Part shown: positions 7,214-14,475 of the stretch, one piece after another
How the letters are laid out: every line of letters starts with the position of its first letter
Position numbering within the stretch: position 1 is the first letter of the stretch
Virus record (IMG/VR): IMGVR_UViG_3300042936_001056
Span: 1-53,931 of that record
DNA length: 53,931 nucleotides
Reading direction: 5' to 3' (one strand)
From: a virus
Made by a program: the position numbers and the translations under genes
Notes under the pieces: generated by a model
Seen by the model: only the letters and a program-made list of their open reading frames with translations
What the model was told of the DNA's origin: nothing
Database searches by the model: none

Positions 7214-7549
7214 ATGGATAAATTGACAAATAAAGACATTAAAAGAATTGTAGAGAACTTCATCAATGAAGGTATGAGTAATGATGAGGCTGCCCATCTA
7301 TATAGAAGAATACAAAGAAATGGGGAAGATATAGACTCAATTATAATGAAGTTTAGAGGTGCAAAAAATGAGTTAGACGATAAAATTAAAACACATATTA
7401 AAAGAGAAACTGGTGGTGCTATTTTTGATCCAAATCAAAGAACACCAAACGATGTATTAGATAGTGCGGCAACACTTAATAGAGTTTTAAATAATTTAGA
7501 AAGTTTAATTAGTGAATATAAAACTATTATTAGAAGAAGTATAAACTAA
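7214..7549 (+). CDS. Tagged small helical protein
   Basis: 111 residues. The leader MDKLTNKDIKRIVENFINE ends in I-N-E at Glu19 before Gly20, which fits the tag although the first residues differ. The mature part is mostly charged helix with a possible coiled coil at the end. One base separates it from the next gene. Function unknown. Confidence 0.75.
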   Translation: MDKLTNKDIKRIVENFINEGMSNDEAAHLYRRIQRNGEDIDSIIMKFRGAKNELDDKIKTHIKRETGGAIFDPNQRTPNDVLDSAATLNRVLNNLESLISEYKTIIRRSIN

Positions 7550-7550
7550 A

Positions 7551-8240
7551 ATGGACAAATCATTAATTGATAAAATATCTAAGGTAATAAAAAAACCGTA
7601 TGTCTCTGATTTATTGAGTTTGGCGGTACCTCAGGAATATTGGGGTACTATATTTAAAAAAATATATGGTGACATTACCACTACAGAAATTGAAACTGAC
7701 TACGCAGATGGGATAGTTAAACCAAACCAATACTTTTTCTTTACAATTAGAAAAGTTTTCCCTAATGTCGGAAGTGTAATGGTATATTATGAAGGATGGG
7801 ATGGTGACTGGGTTGAAATGATACTTGATGATAGGGGACATAAAATAGGGTACGAAGACGCAAATGGTTTTGTAGATACAACAGAAAAAACAGATATAAG
7901 TGAAAGTCACAATAAAAATGTAGACGTATATTTAAACAAAGTAGTTGATTTCTTATTAAGAGATACTAAATGTAGAGTACATCACACTACATATGGATTT
8001 AGCCCAAATTATAAGGAAGTAAAGGTTGAGGTAAAATTCCCACTATATAGTGATATAGCCAATTACGAAAGACATGAGGTTGAGAATTGGACTGAGGCAG
8101 TAATTAGTGACTTTGAGTCTAAATTTTTTTCGGATAACTATGGTTTAGACAGAAATGAATCACAGATAGTTTTTGAAAAGTTTATATTAAAACTAAGGGA
8201 TAAAATTTTAAATGAAATGGAATTAAAGTATGGACAGTAA
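7551..8240 (+). CDS. Chimeric two-domain putative polyprotein
   Basis: 229 residues joining the two repeat families. Residues 1-115 are a PPY-VPxW unit (DKISKVIKKPYVSDLLSL, VPQEYW, then YEDANGF). After ISE-S (Glu118) residues 119-229 are an LDKV-YGL unit (YLNKVVDFLLRDT, NYGLDRNES). The candidate cut lies exactly at the domain boundary, which suggests modules exchanged between polyproteins. It overlaps the next gene by 11 bases. Confidence 0.8.
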   Translation: MDKSLIDKISKVIKKPYVSDLLSLAVPQEYWGTIFKKIYGDITTTEIETDYADGIVKPNQYFFFTIRKVFPNVGSVMVYYEGWDGDWVEMILDDRGHKIGYEDANGFVDTTEKTDISESHNKNVDVYLNKVVDFLLRDTKCRVHHTTYGFSPNYKEVKVEVKFPLYSDIANYERHEVENWTEAVISDFESKFFSDNYGLDRNESQIVFEKFILKLRDKILNEMELKYGQ

Positions 8241-8568
8241 AATTTTACCTTATTTAGAAAAAATTGTATCTAATTTAATTAGGGATACAGAGTATAAAAT
8301 ACATACAGTAAATTATGGGGGGACTATTGGGGATTTATTAGTAGATATTTATTTCCCTATGTATCCCGATGAAGGATATACTTATACCGAACATGAGTTA
8401 TTGGATTGGATAAAGGATCCAACTTGGTTAGTTGGTACAAGTGACATAAAATATTTTGAAAACTATTATGGTTTGTCGGAATATGAGACAGAAATTGTTT
8501 TAAATATGTTTTTGTTAAAATTCTCATCTATAATTTACGATGAAATGGGAAAACATAAAACTTTTTAA
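8230..8568 (+). CDS. Single LDKV-YGL domain protein
   Basis: 112 residues, one copy of the domain: YLEKIVSNLIRDTEY near the N-terminus and YYGLSEYETEIV toward the end. It resembles the second half of the 7551 protein closely enough to suggest recent duplication, and overlaps its end by 11 bases. It has no leader or internal cut site, so it may represent what the polyproteins release. Confidence 0.8.
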   Translation: MDSKILPYLEKIVSNLIRDTEYKIHTVNYGGTIGDLLVDIYFPMYPDEGYTYTEHELLDWIKDPTWLVGTSDIKYFENYYGLSEYETEIVLNMFLLKFSSIIYDEMGKHKTF

Positions 8569-8576
8569 AGTAAGTT

Positions 8577-8593
8577 AATATTTATAAATAAAA
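8577..8593 (+). promoter_or_regulatory. Late-type motif
   Basis: AATATTTATAAATAAAA, eight bases before the ATG at 8602. Confidence 0.55.
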
Positions 8594-8601
8594 TAATTGA
8601 T

Positions 8602-8970
8602 ATGAAAAAAATAGTTAGATTAAAAGAATCGGATTTACATAGAATTGTAAAAAGAGTAATTAGAGAAAGTCAAAACCCTATACTAAATGAGTTAGGTGGT
8701 ATGGATGATGGTCACCCGTTTTCTGGTAGTATGAACTTTAATGATTTATCATCTGATGACAGAGAAAAGGTTAATAAATATTATAGAGTTGATGATGTAG
8801 AAGTGGGCGATTCTTTTTCTGAATTAGATAGTGAATTAGAAGATGATTTTGAGGATGATGAATACCCAAAACCAAGTATGAGACATAATAGAGAATACCC
8901 AAAACCAAGTATGAGACATAATAGAAATAGTGAAATACCATTTCGACCACGTCCATTTAATAGAGATTAA
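8602..8970 (+). CDS. Tagged small acidic protein with internal repeat
   Basis: 122 residues. The leader MKKIVRLKESDLHRIVKR continues to VIRE-S (Glu22), a full-length tag. An acidic middle (DSELEDDFEDDE) is followed by an 11-residue unit EYPKPSMRHNR present twice in tandem, and a Pro/Arg-rich tail. The tail is basic and probably disordered. No known domain. Confidence 0.75.
   Translation: MKKIVRLKESDLHRIVKRVIRESQNPILNELGGMDDGHPFSGSMNFNDLSSDDREKVNKYYRVDDVEVGDSFSELDSELEDDFEDDEYPKPSMRHNREYPKPSMRHNRNSEIPFRPRPFNRD
8860..8925 (+). repeat. Tandem 33-base repeat inside the 8602 gene
   Basis: Two units (8860-8892, 8893-8925), identical by eye, encode EYPKPSMRHNR twice. The identity at DNA level suggests a recent duplication. 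Confidence 0.9.
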
Positions 8971-8974
8971 TATT

Positions 8975-9235
8975 ATGAAAAATTTAATCAGAAGAATATT
9001 AAAAGAAGAGGTCGAGGAGGCTTCTCTCAGCAAACATCCTAACGCAGAAGAAATAAAAAAAGGTAAGAAAACTGGTTGTTATAAAGTTAACAGTGGTGAT
9101 CAAATGTTAAAAATTGCATTGGCTTTCGGAATTACTTTAGACGATATTAAGGCACTAAATGGTAAGAGAAATGGTGACATAAGTCCAGGTGAAGTACTTA
9201 GAGTACAAAATAGGGTTAAATTTGACGGTTGTTAA
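8975..9235 (+). CDS. Tagged LysM-domain protein
   Basis: 86 residues. ATG 8975 is chosen over the upstream 8930 because it gives the short tag MKNLIRRILKE-E (Glu11) and avoids overlap. Residues about 35-80 form one LysM domain (YKVNSGDQMLKIALAFGI, then IKALNG and ISPGEVLRV), a fold that binds peptidoglycan or chitin N-acetylglucosamine. It carries no catalytic domain, so after removal of the tag it would be a bare wall-binding module. Confidence 0.85.
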   Translation: MKNLIRRILKEEVEEASLSKHPNAEEIKKGKKTGCYKVNSGDQMLKIALAFGITLDDIKALNGKRNGDISPGEVLRVQNRVKFDGC

Positions 9236-9247
9236 AATTAAAAAATT

Positions 9248-9961
9248 ATGAAAAAAATTATTAGATTGACTGAAAGTGACATTAACAGAATAGTTAAAAG
9301 AGTTATAAGTGAAGACGAATCAGTTGTTGATATAACTACATTACTTAGAAAAATAAATGGTAAATTGGTATCTATCCTAAGTGGTGAGTTGTCTAACTAT
9401 GTTGCCGATATTAAAGTAAAGTTTGGGTTTAACCCACAAAATCAATTTGAAATTTATGATAGTGTTGATAATATATTAACATTTGACGATAAATCAAGTG
9501 CTTGGGAGGGTGCAACAATTGATTTTAGACAACCTATCGTCTACTTAAAGGAAATTAATTCTGTTGACTATATTGACGATATTGAGAGTAGTTTAACTGC
9601 AGAAGAGTTGACTACTTTTGATCAGGTTGGATCAGTTAAAAAATTCCCCGATAAATCACTGAGAGATTTAATGACTAACGGTAAAATTTTATTATGGTTA
9701 AAACCATTAAGTAATCCAAATATAATGACTTGGAAAAGGTTAAATGTTTCAAGTAATAGTGGTGACGCAGGATGTATGGGTGTTAATGCCAAGTATGACA
9801 AATTAGGTGAAGATGTTCTAGCGACAGATATATTTTTCTTAGAAGGAGAACCTATTACTAAGTCTAACAAAATTTGTAATGGTGGGGTATTAATTTCCAA
9901 TAACGGTATCGGTATCGGTTTTGATAAACCAATAAATGATATATTAAATACCAACAAATAG
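9248..9961 (+). CDS. Tagged protein, unknown
   Basis: 237 residues. The leader MKKIIRLTESDINRIVKR continues to VISE-D (Glu22). The mature part is mixed alpha/beta; a C-terminal segment includes GDAGCMGVNAKYD and a Gly/Ile-rich stretch. No catalytic motif recognised. It converges on the minus-strand 9962 gene with no base between the stops. Confidence 0.75.
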   Translation: MKKIIRLTESDINRIVKRVISEDESVVDITTLLRKINGKLVSILSGELSNYVADIKVKFGFNPQNQFEIYDSVDNILTFDDKSSAWEGATIDFRQPIVYLKEINSVDYIDDIESSLTAEELTTFDQVGSVKKFPDKSLRDLMTNGKILLWLKPLSNPNIMTWKRLNVSSNSGDAGCMGVNAKYDKLGEDVLATDIFFLEGEPITKSNKICNGGVLISNNGIGIGFDKPINDILNTNK

Positions 9962-10435
9962 TTACCTTACTTTGAACGGTTTAACTACGTTAATTAATTC
10001 ACCAGAATTATTGATGTGGAATACAACCTCCCCTACGTTTGGTGGGTAGTTACTGTAATATGTAATATCCTTATCCGTCACTATTTCATATCTATACTCA
10101 CTATCGATTGTAGTATTTATAGATACTACAATAACAGGTTTACTATCATTTGTCCACAGGTGTTCTGAAAAATAAAGTTTATTGAATAAACTATTTTCAT
10201 ATTCCCATTTAGGGATAAAATTGTTGGCAATAGGATCATAATAACCAAAGATATTGCCAACATTATGTTTAACGTTTGAGGTGTATTCTAACCCATTATC
10301 GATTTTCAGAAGATATTGACTACTCCCACTATCTACCGATGACTCAACATTGATTACAAATAGTGTGTCAAAATTAATCTGAGAATATAAACTATTAGTA
10401 ACTAAGACTACTAAAATAAAAACTAACTTTTTCAT
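9962..10435 (-). CDS. Secreted protein, unknown
   Basis: 157 residues from ATG 10435; the longer frame to 10540 runs through the promoter. MKKLVFILVVLVTNSLYSQ is a signal peptide with the SQ ending usual in Bacteroidota. The exported part looks beta-rich and is not recognised. A host-type promoter lies upstream (10453-10483). Likely an early product that modifies the host envelope. Confidence 0.75.
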   Translation of the reverse strand: MKKLVFILVVLVTNSLYSQINFDTLFVINVESSVDSGSSQYLLKIDNGLEYTSNVKHNVGNIFGYYDPIANNFIPKWEYENSLFNKLYFSEHLWTNDSKPVIVVSINTTIDSEYRYEIVTDKDITYYSNYPPNVGEVVFHINNSGELINVVKPFKVR

Positions 10436-10452
10436 AATTTTATAATTTAAAA

Positions 10453-10483
10453 CAAATTTAAAAAAATTTTTGAATAAAACAAA
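10453..10483 (-). promoter_or_regulatory. Host-type promoter (class E) for 10435 gene
   Basis: Read on the minus strand: TTTG (10483-10480), 19-base spacer, TAAATTTG (10460-10453). Confidence 0.75.
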
Positions 10484-10498
10484 ATATTTATAATAAAA
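10483..10498 (+). promoter_or_regulatory. Late-type motif before a small RNA
   Basis: AATATTTATAATAAAA, an unusually complete version of the motif, with no ORF downstream on the plus strand. Confidence 0.55.
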
Positions 10499-10500
10499 TT

Positions 10501-10578
10501 TAAAGAGAAACGGATTAGGACCGTTATTGTCTACGGACAATTAAAACCCACTAGGTTCGCTACCAAAGTGGGTTTTTT
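10501..10578 (+). ncRNA. Putative small RNA with three hairpins
   Basis: Three consecutive hairpins: AACGG/CCGTT (10509-10513/10521-10525); ATTGTC/GACAAT (10526-10531/10536-10541) closed by a C-UACG-G tetraloop, a very stable UNCG loop; and terminator AACCCACT/AGTGGGTT (10545-10552/10567-10574) with six T. A late-type motif precedes it. Inferred length about 75 bases. It lies opposite minus-strand transcripts from 10577-11015, so antisense action is possible. Confidence 0.6.
10545..10578 (+). terminator. Intrinsic terminator of the small RNA
   Basis: Stem AACCCACT/AGTGGGTT followed by T6. The minus strand also shows a short T-run (TTTT), so it may serve the minus-strand 10577 gene too. Confidence 0.75.
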
Positions 10579-10858
10579 ATCTTATACGAATTCCCTTAAT
10601 ATCCTCCACCCTAATGTTTTTTAAATTTAAAGTCCCATAAGAGTTGTTTTTAAACACTCCACTGTTGAATAGGTTTAACATTACATAGTAAAGGTATTCG
10701 GGAAGAAGTATATCCGTTTCAATAACTTTAATACCTATATGTTCTGGGTTATAATCTTTTACAGGATACCCTACAGTATCTTCACTACCTTTTCTAACTA
10801 ACCAAAAATCCGCCTCAGGAAAATTAATTTTAATCTCACACAAATCATTTAGTTTCAT
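10577..10858 (-). CDS. Small protein, weak HsdS-like pattern
   Basis: 93 residues from ATG 10858; the ORF runs to 10891 but would overlap the 10860 gene. The second half (LLPEYLYYVMLNL, then NLKNIRVEDIKGIRI) recalls the end of a type I restriction specificity-subunit target recognition domain, though far too short for a complete one. It starts one base after the stop of the 10860 gene, so the two form an operon. Assignment is tentative. Confidence 0.55.
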   Translation of the reverse strand: MKLNDLCEIKINFPEADFWLVRKGSEDTVGYPVKDYNPEHIGIKVIETDILLPEYLYYVMLNLFNSGVFKNNSYGTLNLKNIRVEDIKGIRIR

Positions 10859-10859
10859 A

Positions 10860-11015
10860 TTATCCAATTTTAATCCATTTATTATTAACAAAGTCTTCTC
10901 TAAAGGTTACTGTTTGTAACCATTTCCAATCATCACCAATTTTAGTAGGGATTAGTAAAAATTTAGTAACCATTCTATCGGTACCATTAAGATTTCTTAG
11001 AACAATTGTTTTCAT
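10860..11015 (-). CDS. Small protein, 51 residues
   Basis: Begins MKTIVLRNLNGTDRM at ATG 11015 and ends with KWIKIG. It sits directly behind a host-type promoter and one base ahead of the 10577 gene, which supports its being real despite the length. Unknown function. Confidence 0.6.
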   Translation of the reverse strand: MKTIVLRNLNGTDRMVTKFLLIPTKIGDDWKWLQTVTFREDFVNNKWIKIG

Positions 11016-11032
11016 AATTATCTATTTTAAGA

Positions 11033-11064
11033 CAAATGTATAAAAAATAATTCAAATGCACAAA
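11033..11064 (-). promoter_or_regulatory. Host-type promoter (class E) for 11015 gene
   Basis: Minus strand: TTTG (11064-11061), 20-base spacer, TACATTTG (11040-11033). Confidence 0.75.
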
Positions 11065-11079
11065 TTTTATATAAAAAAT

Positions 11080-11093
11080 AATATTTATAATAT
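11080..11093 (+). promoter_or_regulatory. Late-type motif
   Basis: AATATTTATAATAT touches the ATG at 11094, implying a leaderless or nearly leaderless mRNA. Confidence 0.55.
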
Positions 11094-11390
11094 ATGAAAA
11101 ACATAATTAGAAAGATATTAAAAGAAGAAATTCAAAAAAAGGAATTTGGTATTTGTAATATAATGACTGTCGACACTTATGAGGAGGGTATTAAACTTTT
11201 AGAAAAATACTTAGGTACTATAAAGGAAAATCCTAAGGCTTGGGGTTTGATAGAACAACCTTTAAAAATGTGGAAAGATTCTGCCGTTGAAATAAGAAAA
11301 GAACTGAGTAGAGACGGTATGACGGGTGACTCTGAGGTTGATGAGTCAGATACTTGGTGGGCATCTATACAGGGTTCTTTTTGTAAGTAA
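11094..11390 (+). CDS. Tagged small protein, unknown
   Basis: 98 residues. Short tag MKNIIRKILKE-E (Glu11). The mature part contains a Trp-rich C-terminus (AWGLIEQ, SDTWWASIQGSFCK). No family recognised. Three bases separate it from the next tagged gene. Confidence 0.7.
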   Translation: MKNIIRKILKEEIQKKEFGICNIMTVDTYEEGIKLLEKYLGTIKENPKAWGLIEQPLKMWKDSAVEIRKELSRDGMTGDSEVDESDTWWASIQGSFCK

Positions 11391-11393
11391 CGT

Positions 11394-11996
11394 ATGAAGA
11401 ATATAATAAAAAAAATATTAGGTGAGGAATATAAAAAAATGATAAATATATCTAATCATACTACAGTGTTATCACATTATAATAATTCATTGACAATAAT
11501 TAACCTTAATGATGATAAGGTGTTGGCGTTTATAGGATTGAGTGAGGGTAAAGATTCTTTTTATTTTCCTATGATTGCTGCAGAAAAGGGTTATGGTCCC
11601 ACAGTATTAGAGGCTGCCCTTATGTACTCATACCCCAAAGGACTTATGGTTAGTAGAGATGGTGATATAAGAGAAGGTGCGTTTAATATATGGGAAAAAA
11701 TGTTTTATAGGGGCGACGTAATAAAGGAAACATTACCGTTAATCGATAAAAACTTTAATTTCGCAATTGTTACTGGTGAAAATGATCAAACTTATGAGAA
11801 TGAATTTGAGAAGATGTCTGAGTTTGATTATCATATTGAGGAGGGTTATAAAGATACAATAAGAATATATAATACTAAAATGATGTTAACCCCTAGTGAG
11901 GAATACGAAAAATTAATTGATCTTTCTCTTTTGTTGGATCATAAGGAAATTTATGAACAAGGTAGGGATTATTTTAGTATGAGATATAACAATTAA
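11394..11996 (+). CDS. Tagged protein with GNAT-like pattern
   Basis: 200 residues. Short tag MKNIIKKILGE-E (Glu11). Residues about 60-110 read AAEKGYGPTVLEAAL, then GLMVSRDGDIREGAFNIWEKM. This resembles a divergent phage acetyltransferase pattern (GYGP motif, a later Ser or Arg-Asp, then Ala-x-x-x-Trp). The acetyl-CoA loop is degenerate, so activity is uncertain. Probably co-transcribed with the 11094 gene. Confidence 0.6.
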   Translation: MKNIIKKILGEEYKKMINISNHTTVLSHYNNSLTIINLNDDKVLAFIGLSEGKDSFYFPMIAAEKGYGPTVLEAALMYSYPKGLMVSRDGDIREGAFNIWEKMFYRGDVIKETLPLIDKNFNFAIVTGENDQTYENEFEKMSEFDYHIEEGYKDTIRIYNTKMMLTPSEEYEKLIDLSLLLDHKEIYEQGRDYFSMRYNN

Positions 11997-12027
11997 ATTT
12001 AATAGTTTTAATTTTAAACATAAACCA

Positions 12028-12044
12028 TATATTTATATATAAAA
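12028..12044 (+). promoter_or_regulatory. Late-type motif
   Basis: TATATTTATATATAAAA, eight bases before the ATG at 12053. Confidence 0.5.
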
Positions 12045-12052
12045 TAGAAAAA

Positions 12053-12328
12053 ATGGGAAGACTATCAAAACAAAAAAGAATAATCATTGAGGGTATCAAT
12101 AAAAGGTTATTAGGTGAGTCAATGATTGATATTGACAATGTTCTCCATTTAATGAAATTTAAATTCGGTTTAGGTGACTTAACACCAGAAAGTGTTGAGG
12201 AGTTTAATAACTGGGTAGGTGACATAAAAGAAAGAATGACTGACGAAGAATATGCTACATTATTCAACGATTGGTTGAGTAGTGATGGGGATATGGGTGA
12301 AAATTATAATGAATATAATCAAAATTGA
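12053..12328 (+). CDS. Tagged small protein, unknown
   Basis: 91 residues. The leader (IIIEGINKRLLGE-S, Glu22) lacks the ITE/LTE start but keeps the amphipathic helix and an L-G-E site. The mature part is about 69 acidic residues, largely helical. ATG of the next gene lies one base after this stop. Confidence 0.7.
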   Translation: MGRLSKQKRIIIEGINKRLLGESMIDIDNVLHLMKFKFGLGDLTPESVEEFNNWVGDIKERMTDEEYATLFNDWLSSDGDMGENYNEYNQN

Positions 12329-12329
12329 C

Positions 12330-13112
12330 ATGAAAAAAAGAGTGTTTAGACTTACTGAGAGTCAAATAGATCGTTTAAGTAAAAGATTATTAAATGAATC
12401 ATATGGTTTAATATCTTATCAAGATACAATGTGTGAAATTATTTGTAAAGAAAAAGTTGCTAAATACGGATCCAAAGGAGATGTTGTTCAAAAGATACAA
12501 CACTTATTATATACCAACCAATATAATAAAAAATACGCAGGTGGTGGAATGAAAGGTGATTTTTGTCACAGAGATTTTAGAGAATGTGATGGTATATTTA
12601 AAAATCAAACCAAAACTGCGGTAGAGGAATTCCAAAGAGACGCAGGTATAAAGGTTGATGGTGTTGTAGGTTACGAAACTTGGAAGGCGATGTGTGACAA
12701 GTTAACATTTCCCGAATCATTACCAAAAGACAAATTCTGTCTTGATTGTCCTTGTGATGATAACTTTCAAGATGATTTTCAAGATGACTTTAACGATATA
12801 GATGTTATTAACCCTAATTTTAATGAGATAGACAATATTGATTGTGACAAACTAAAGAAATGTGTTAAAGATTTTATATTAGTTCCAGGACCAAATTACA
12901 TAGGTTTTGAAAAATGTATTGGTGGTGGGGATAAACAAAAAATAGTAAATGAAAGAGACTGGACGTGTAAAGTGTGTAAAGATACATTCACTGATGGTTA
13001 CATTAATAAAATGCCTATAGTTGTTAATGACCCAAAAAACTATAATAACTATTTACGTTATTTAGGTGACTGGTGTCTGTCTAACTGTGACGGGTTTAAA
13101 CCATTAGCGTAA
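12330..13112 (+). CDS. Tagged peptidoglycan-binding protein
   Basis: 260 residues. ATG 12330 is chosen because it begins the tag MKKRVFRLTESQIDRLSKR, ending in RLLNE-S (Glu23), nearly identical to the capsid-protein site. A PG_binding_1-type domain follows (about 45-130: GSKGDVVQKIQHLL, then DGIFKNQTKTAVEEFQRDAG and VDGVVGYETW). The C-terminal part is cysteine-rich (CLDCPC, CKVCKDTF) and unrecognised. This fold binds cell-wall peptide or glycan; no catalytic domain is visible. TAATG overlap with the next gene. Confidence 0.85.
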   Translation: MKKRVFRLTESQIDRLSKRLLNESYGLISYQDTMCEIICKEKVAKYGSKGDVVQKIQHLLYTNQYNKKYAGGGMKGDFCHRDFRECDGIFKNQTKTAVEEFQRDAGIKVDGVVGYETWKAMCDKLTFPESLPKDKFCLDCPCDDNFQDDFQDDFNDIDVINPNFNEIDNIDCDKLKKCVKDFILVPGPNYIGFEKCIGGGDKQKIVNERDWTCKVCKDTFTDGYINKMPIVVNDPKNYNNYLRYLGDWCLSNCDGFKPLA

Positions 13113-13351
13113 TGAGAAAAGTAATTATAACTGAGAAACAATTAAGAGGTATAATAGAAGAGTCATACTATGATTCTCAAAAATTATATAGTAAAGAGTA
13201 CATCGTAAATGTAACTAGAACTGCACCATCTAATATTAAAAACATTGTAAGGGGGTTAGAGATTTTAGGTTGTACAGATAGGGATGGTAATACTACACAG
13301 TGTGTAAGAATTCCTGAAATATTATTTGTTTACATCAGTGGTAGATATTAA
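13112..13351 (+). CDS. Tagged small protein, unknown
   Basis: 79 residues. Leader MRKVIITEKQLRGIIEE-S (Glu17), a clear tag with an I-E-E site. The mature part is about 62 residues and contains two cysteines (GCTDRDGNTTQC). Translationally coupled to the peptidoglycan-binding gene by TAATG. Its 3' end overlaps the convergent 13322 gene. Confidence 0.7.
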   Translation: MRKVIITEKQLRGIIEESYYDSQKLYSKEYIVNVTRTAPSNIKNIVRGLEILGCTDRDGNTTQCVRIPEILFVYISGRY

Positions 13352-13531
13352 TTGAGTTGTTATTTTAGAACCATAACATTCCAATTTATCATCCATCACA
13401 TTCCATAAATCTTTTTTTCCTTCTGTCATATGACAGTTGTGTTTTTTACCAGTCCTTACACCGAACTCCACAATCATATCATTATGTCTATTACGGATAA
13501 AGTGTGGACATTCTTTACAGGGTTTTTTCAT
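13322..13531 (-). CDS. Cys-rich small protein, DUF6283-like
   Basis: 69 residues from ATG 13531, which forms an ATGA overlap with the stop of the 13528 gene; starts at 13543 or 13558 are also open. CKECPHFI near the N-terminus with CH and later Cys resembles the phage zinc-ribbon-like family with a CxxCPF motif (DUF6283). Overlaps the convergent tagged 13112 gene by 30 bases. Confidence 0.65.
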   Translation of the reverse strand: MKKPCKECPHFIRNRHNDMIVEFGVRTGKKHNCHMTEGKKDLWNVMDDKLECYGSKITTQLISTTDVNK

Positions 13532-13926
13532 TTTATTTTCCATACAAAGTAGACACATTTATCTGAACAATCCCAAGTATCTAAAAGTACCCCACCATCT
13601 AATACCGAAACGTGTTTAGATACTCTTATGATATATTTACCTTCTGGATCAATTTTAGACAATGTTTTGGCAGTCATCCTACGTTCTCCTTTCACACCTG
13701 GAAATGAAATTCTCTCATAAGTGAAACCTAAGTCAACTAAAGTTTTTGTTATTTGACTCTCCCAATCTTTGTCAGTTCTTTTAGACGCTCTCCACCCATT
13801 ATCGTACATAAGTTTATGTACTTTACTGTATTCAGAATTTGTTATTATGGTTACCGCCCTAACCATACAATCGCCATTACATTTAATGTCATTTTCTGTC
13901 TTCGGTTGTGTGTGTTTGAAAATCAT
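13528..13926 (-). CDS. Papain-like cysteine-protease-fold protein
   Basis: 132 residues. NGDCMVRAVTIIT (Cys20) followed much later by YIIRVSKHVSVLDGG and DTWD gives the Cys...His...Asp order of papain-like phage proteins with DDCxxRA and HxVxV-DG motifs. Catalysis is not certain. Host-type promoter upstream; translationally coupled to the 13322 gene. Untagged, so probably acting in the infected cell rather than packaged. Confidence 0.6.
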   Translation of the reverse strand: MIFKHTQPKTENDIKCNGDCMVRAVTIITNSEYSKVHKLMYDNGWRASKRTDKDWESQITKTLVDLGFTYERISFPGVKGERRMTAKTLSKIDPEGKYIIRVSKHVSVLDGGVLLDTWDCSDKCVYFVWKIK

Positions 13927-13945
13927 ATTTGTAAATTTTATAATA

Positions 13946-13976
13946 CAAAGATACGAAAAATTTTTTAAACTACAAA
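13946..13976 (-). promoter_or_regulatory. Host-type promoter (class E) for 13926 gene
   Basis: Minus strand: TTTG (13976-13973), 19-base spacer, TATCTTTG (13953-13946). It overlaps the U-tract of the upstream terminator. Confidence 0.75.
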
Positions 13977-14004
13977 AAAAAAGTCTCTACAAATGCAGAG
14001 ACCT
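13973..14004 (-). terminator. Intrinsic terminator after the DoxX-like gene
   Basis: Minus strand: GTCTCT (14002-13997) pairs with AGAGAC (13988-13983), then nine T. Confidence 0.85.
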
Positions 14005-14026
14005 TTCAACAATTACTGTTATTTTA

Positions 14027-14404
14027 TTACTTTTTTCTCAAAAAATAACTTAACCAAGCCATAGATCCAATGACAATTGGTGTTGTAACTCCTTCACCAC
14101 CCATTATGGATAAGTGTAGTGCAACTGCCGCAGACATAATAGAACCAACCAAAGCCGCACCATATAGTGACGTTCTTGGTATTACTAAAAGTACTACCGA
14201 TAACAATTTCAATACACCAATAAACTCAATGTAAGGTAGTAAATTCATAAAGGTGAAATTTTTAACCATTTCATCTGTACCAATTATACAGGAGACACCC
14301 CCTAAACCTAACATAAAAAATGTTAGTGACATCAAAACCAAACTTAGATTATTAATCGTAAAAAATGATTTTAGTTTTTGAAAATAAATTTTAATAGTAT
14401 CCAT
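14027..14404 (-). CDS. DoxX-like four-helix membrane protein
   Basis: 125 residues with four hydrophobic segments: LSLVLMSLTFFMLGLGG, LLPYIEFIGVLKLLSVVLLV, LYGAALVGSIMSAAVALHLS and PIVIGSMAWLSYFL. The pattern of a first-helix glycine motif and short loops is that of small DoxX-family inner-membrane proteins. Function in a phage is unknown. It has its own class M promoter and terminator, so it is a self-contained cassette. Confidence 0.7.
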   Translation of the reverse strand: MDTIKIYFQKLKSFFTINNLSLVLMSLTFFMLGLGGVSCIIGTDEMVKNFTFMNLLPYIEFIGVLKLLSVVLLVIPRTSLYGAALVGSIMSAAVALHLSIMGGEGVTTPIVIGSMAWLSYFLRKK

Positions 14405-14422
14405 ATTTTTTAATTTTATGTA

Positions 14423-14451
14423 ATATTATGGTTATTTTTTCTAATAGTCAA
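14423..14451 (-). promoter_or_regulatory. Class M promoter for the DoxX-like gene
   Basis: Minus strand: TTGACT (14451-14446), 17-base spacer, TAATAT (14428-14423); the same -10 as at 1652. Confidence 0.6.
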
Positions 14452-14467
14452 TATATTTATATAAAAA
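14450..14467 (+). promoter_or_regulatory. Late-type motif
   Basis: AATATATTTATATAAAAA, eight bases before the ATG at 14476, and back to back with the minus-strand class M promoter. Confidence 0.5.
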
Positions 14468-14475
14468 ACATTGAT

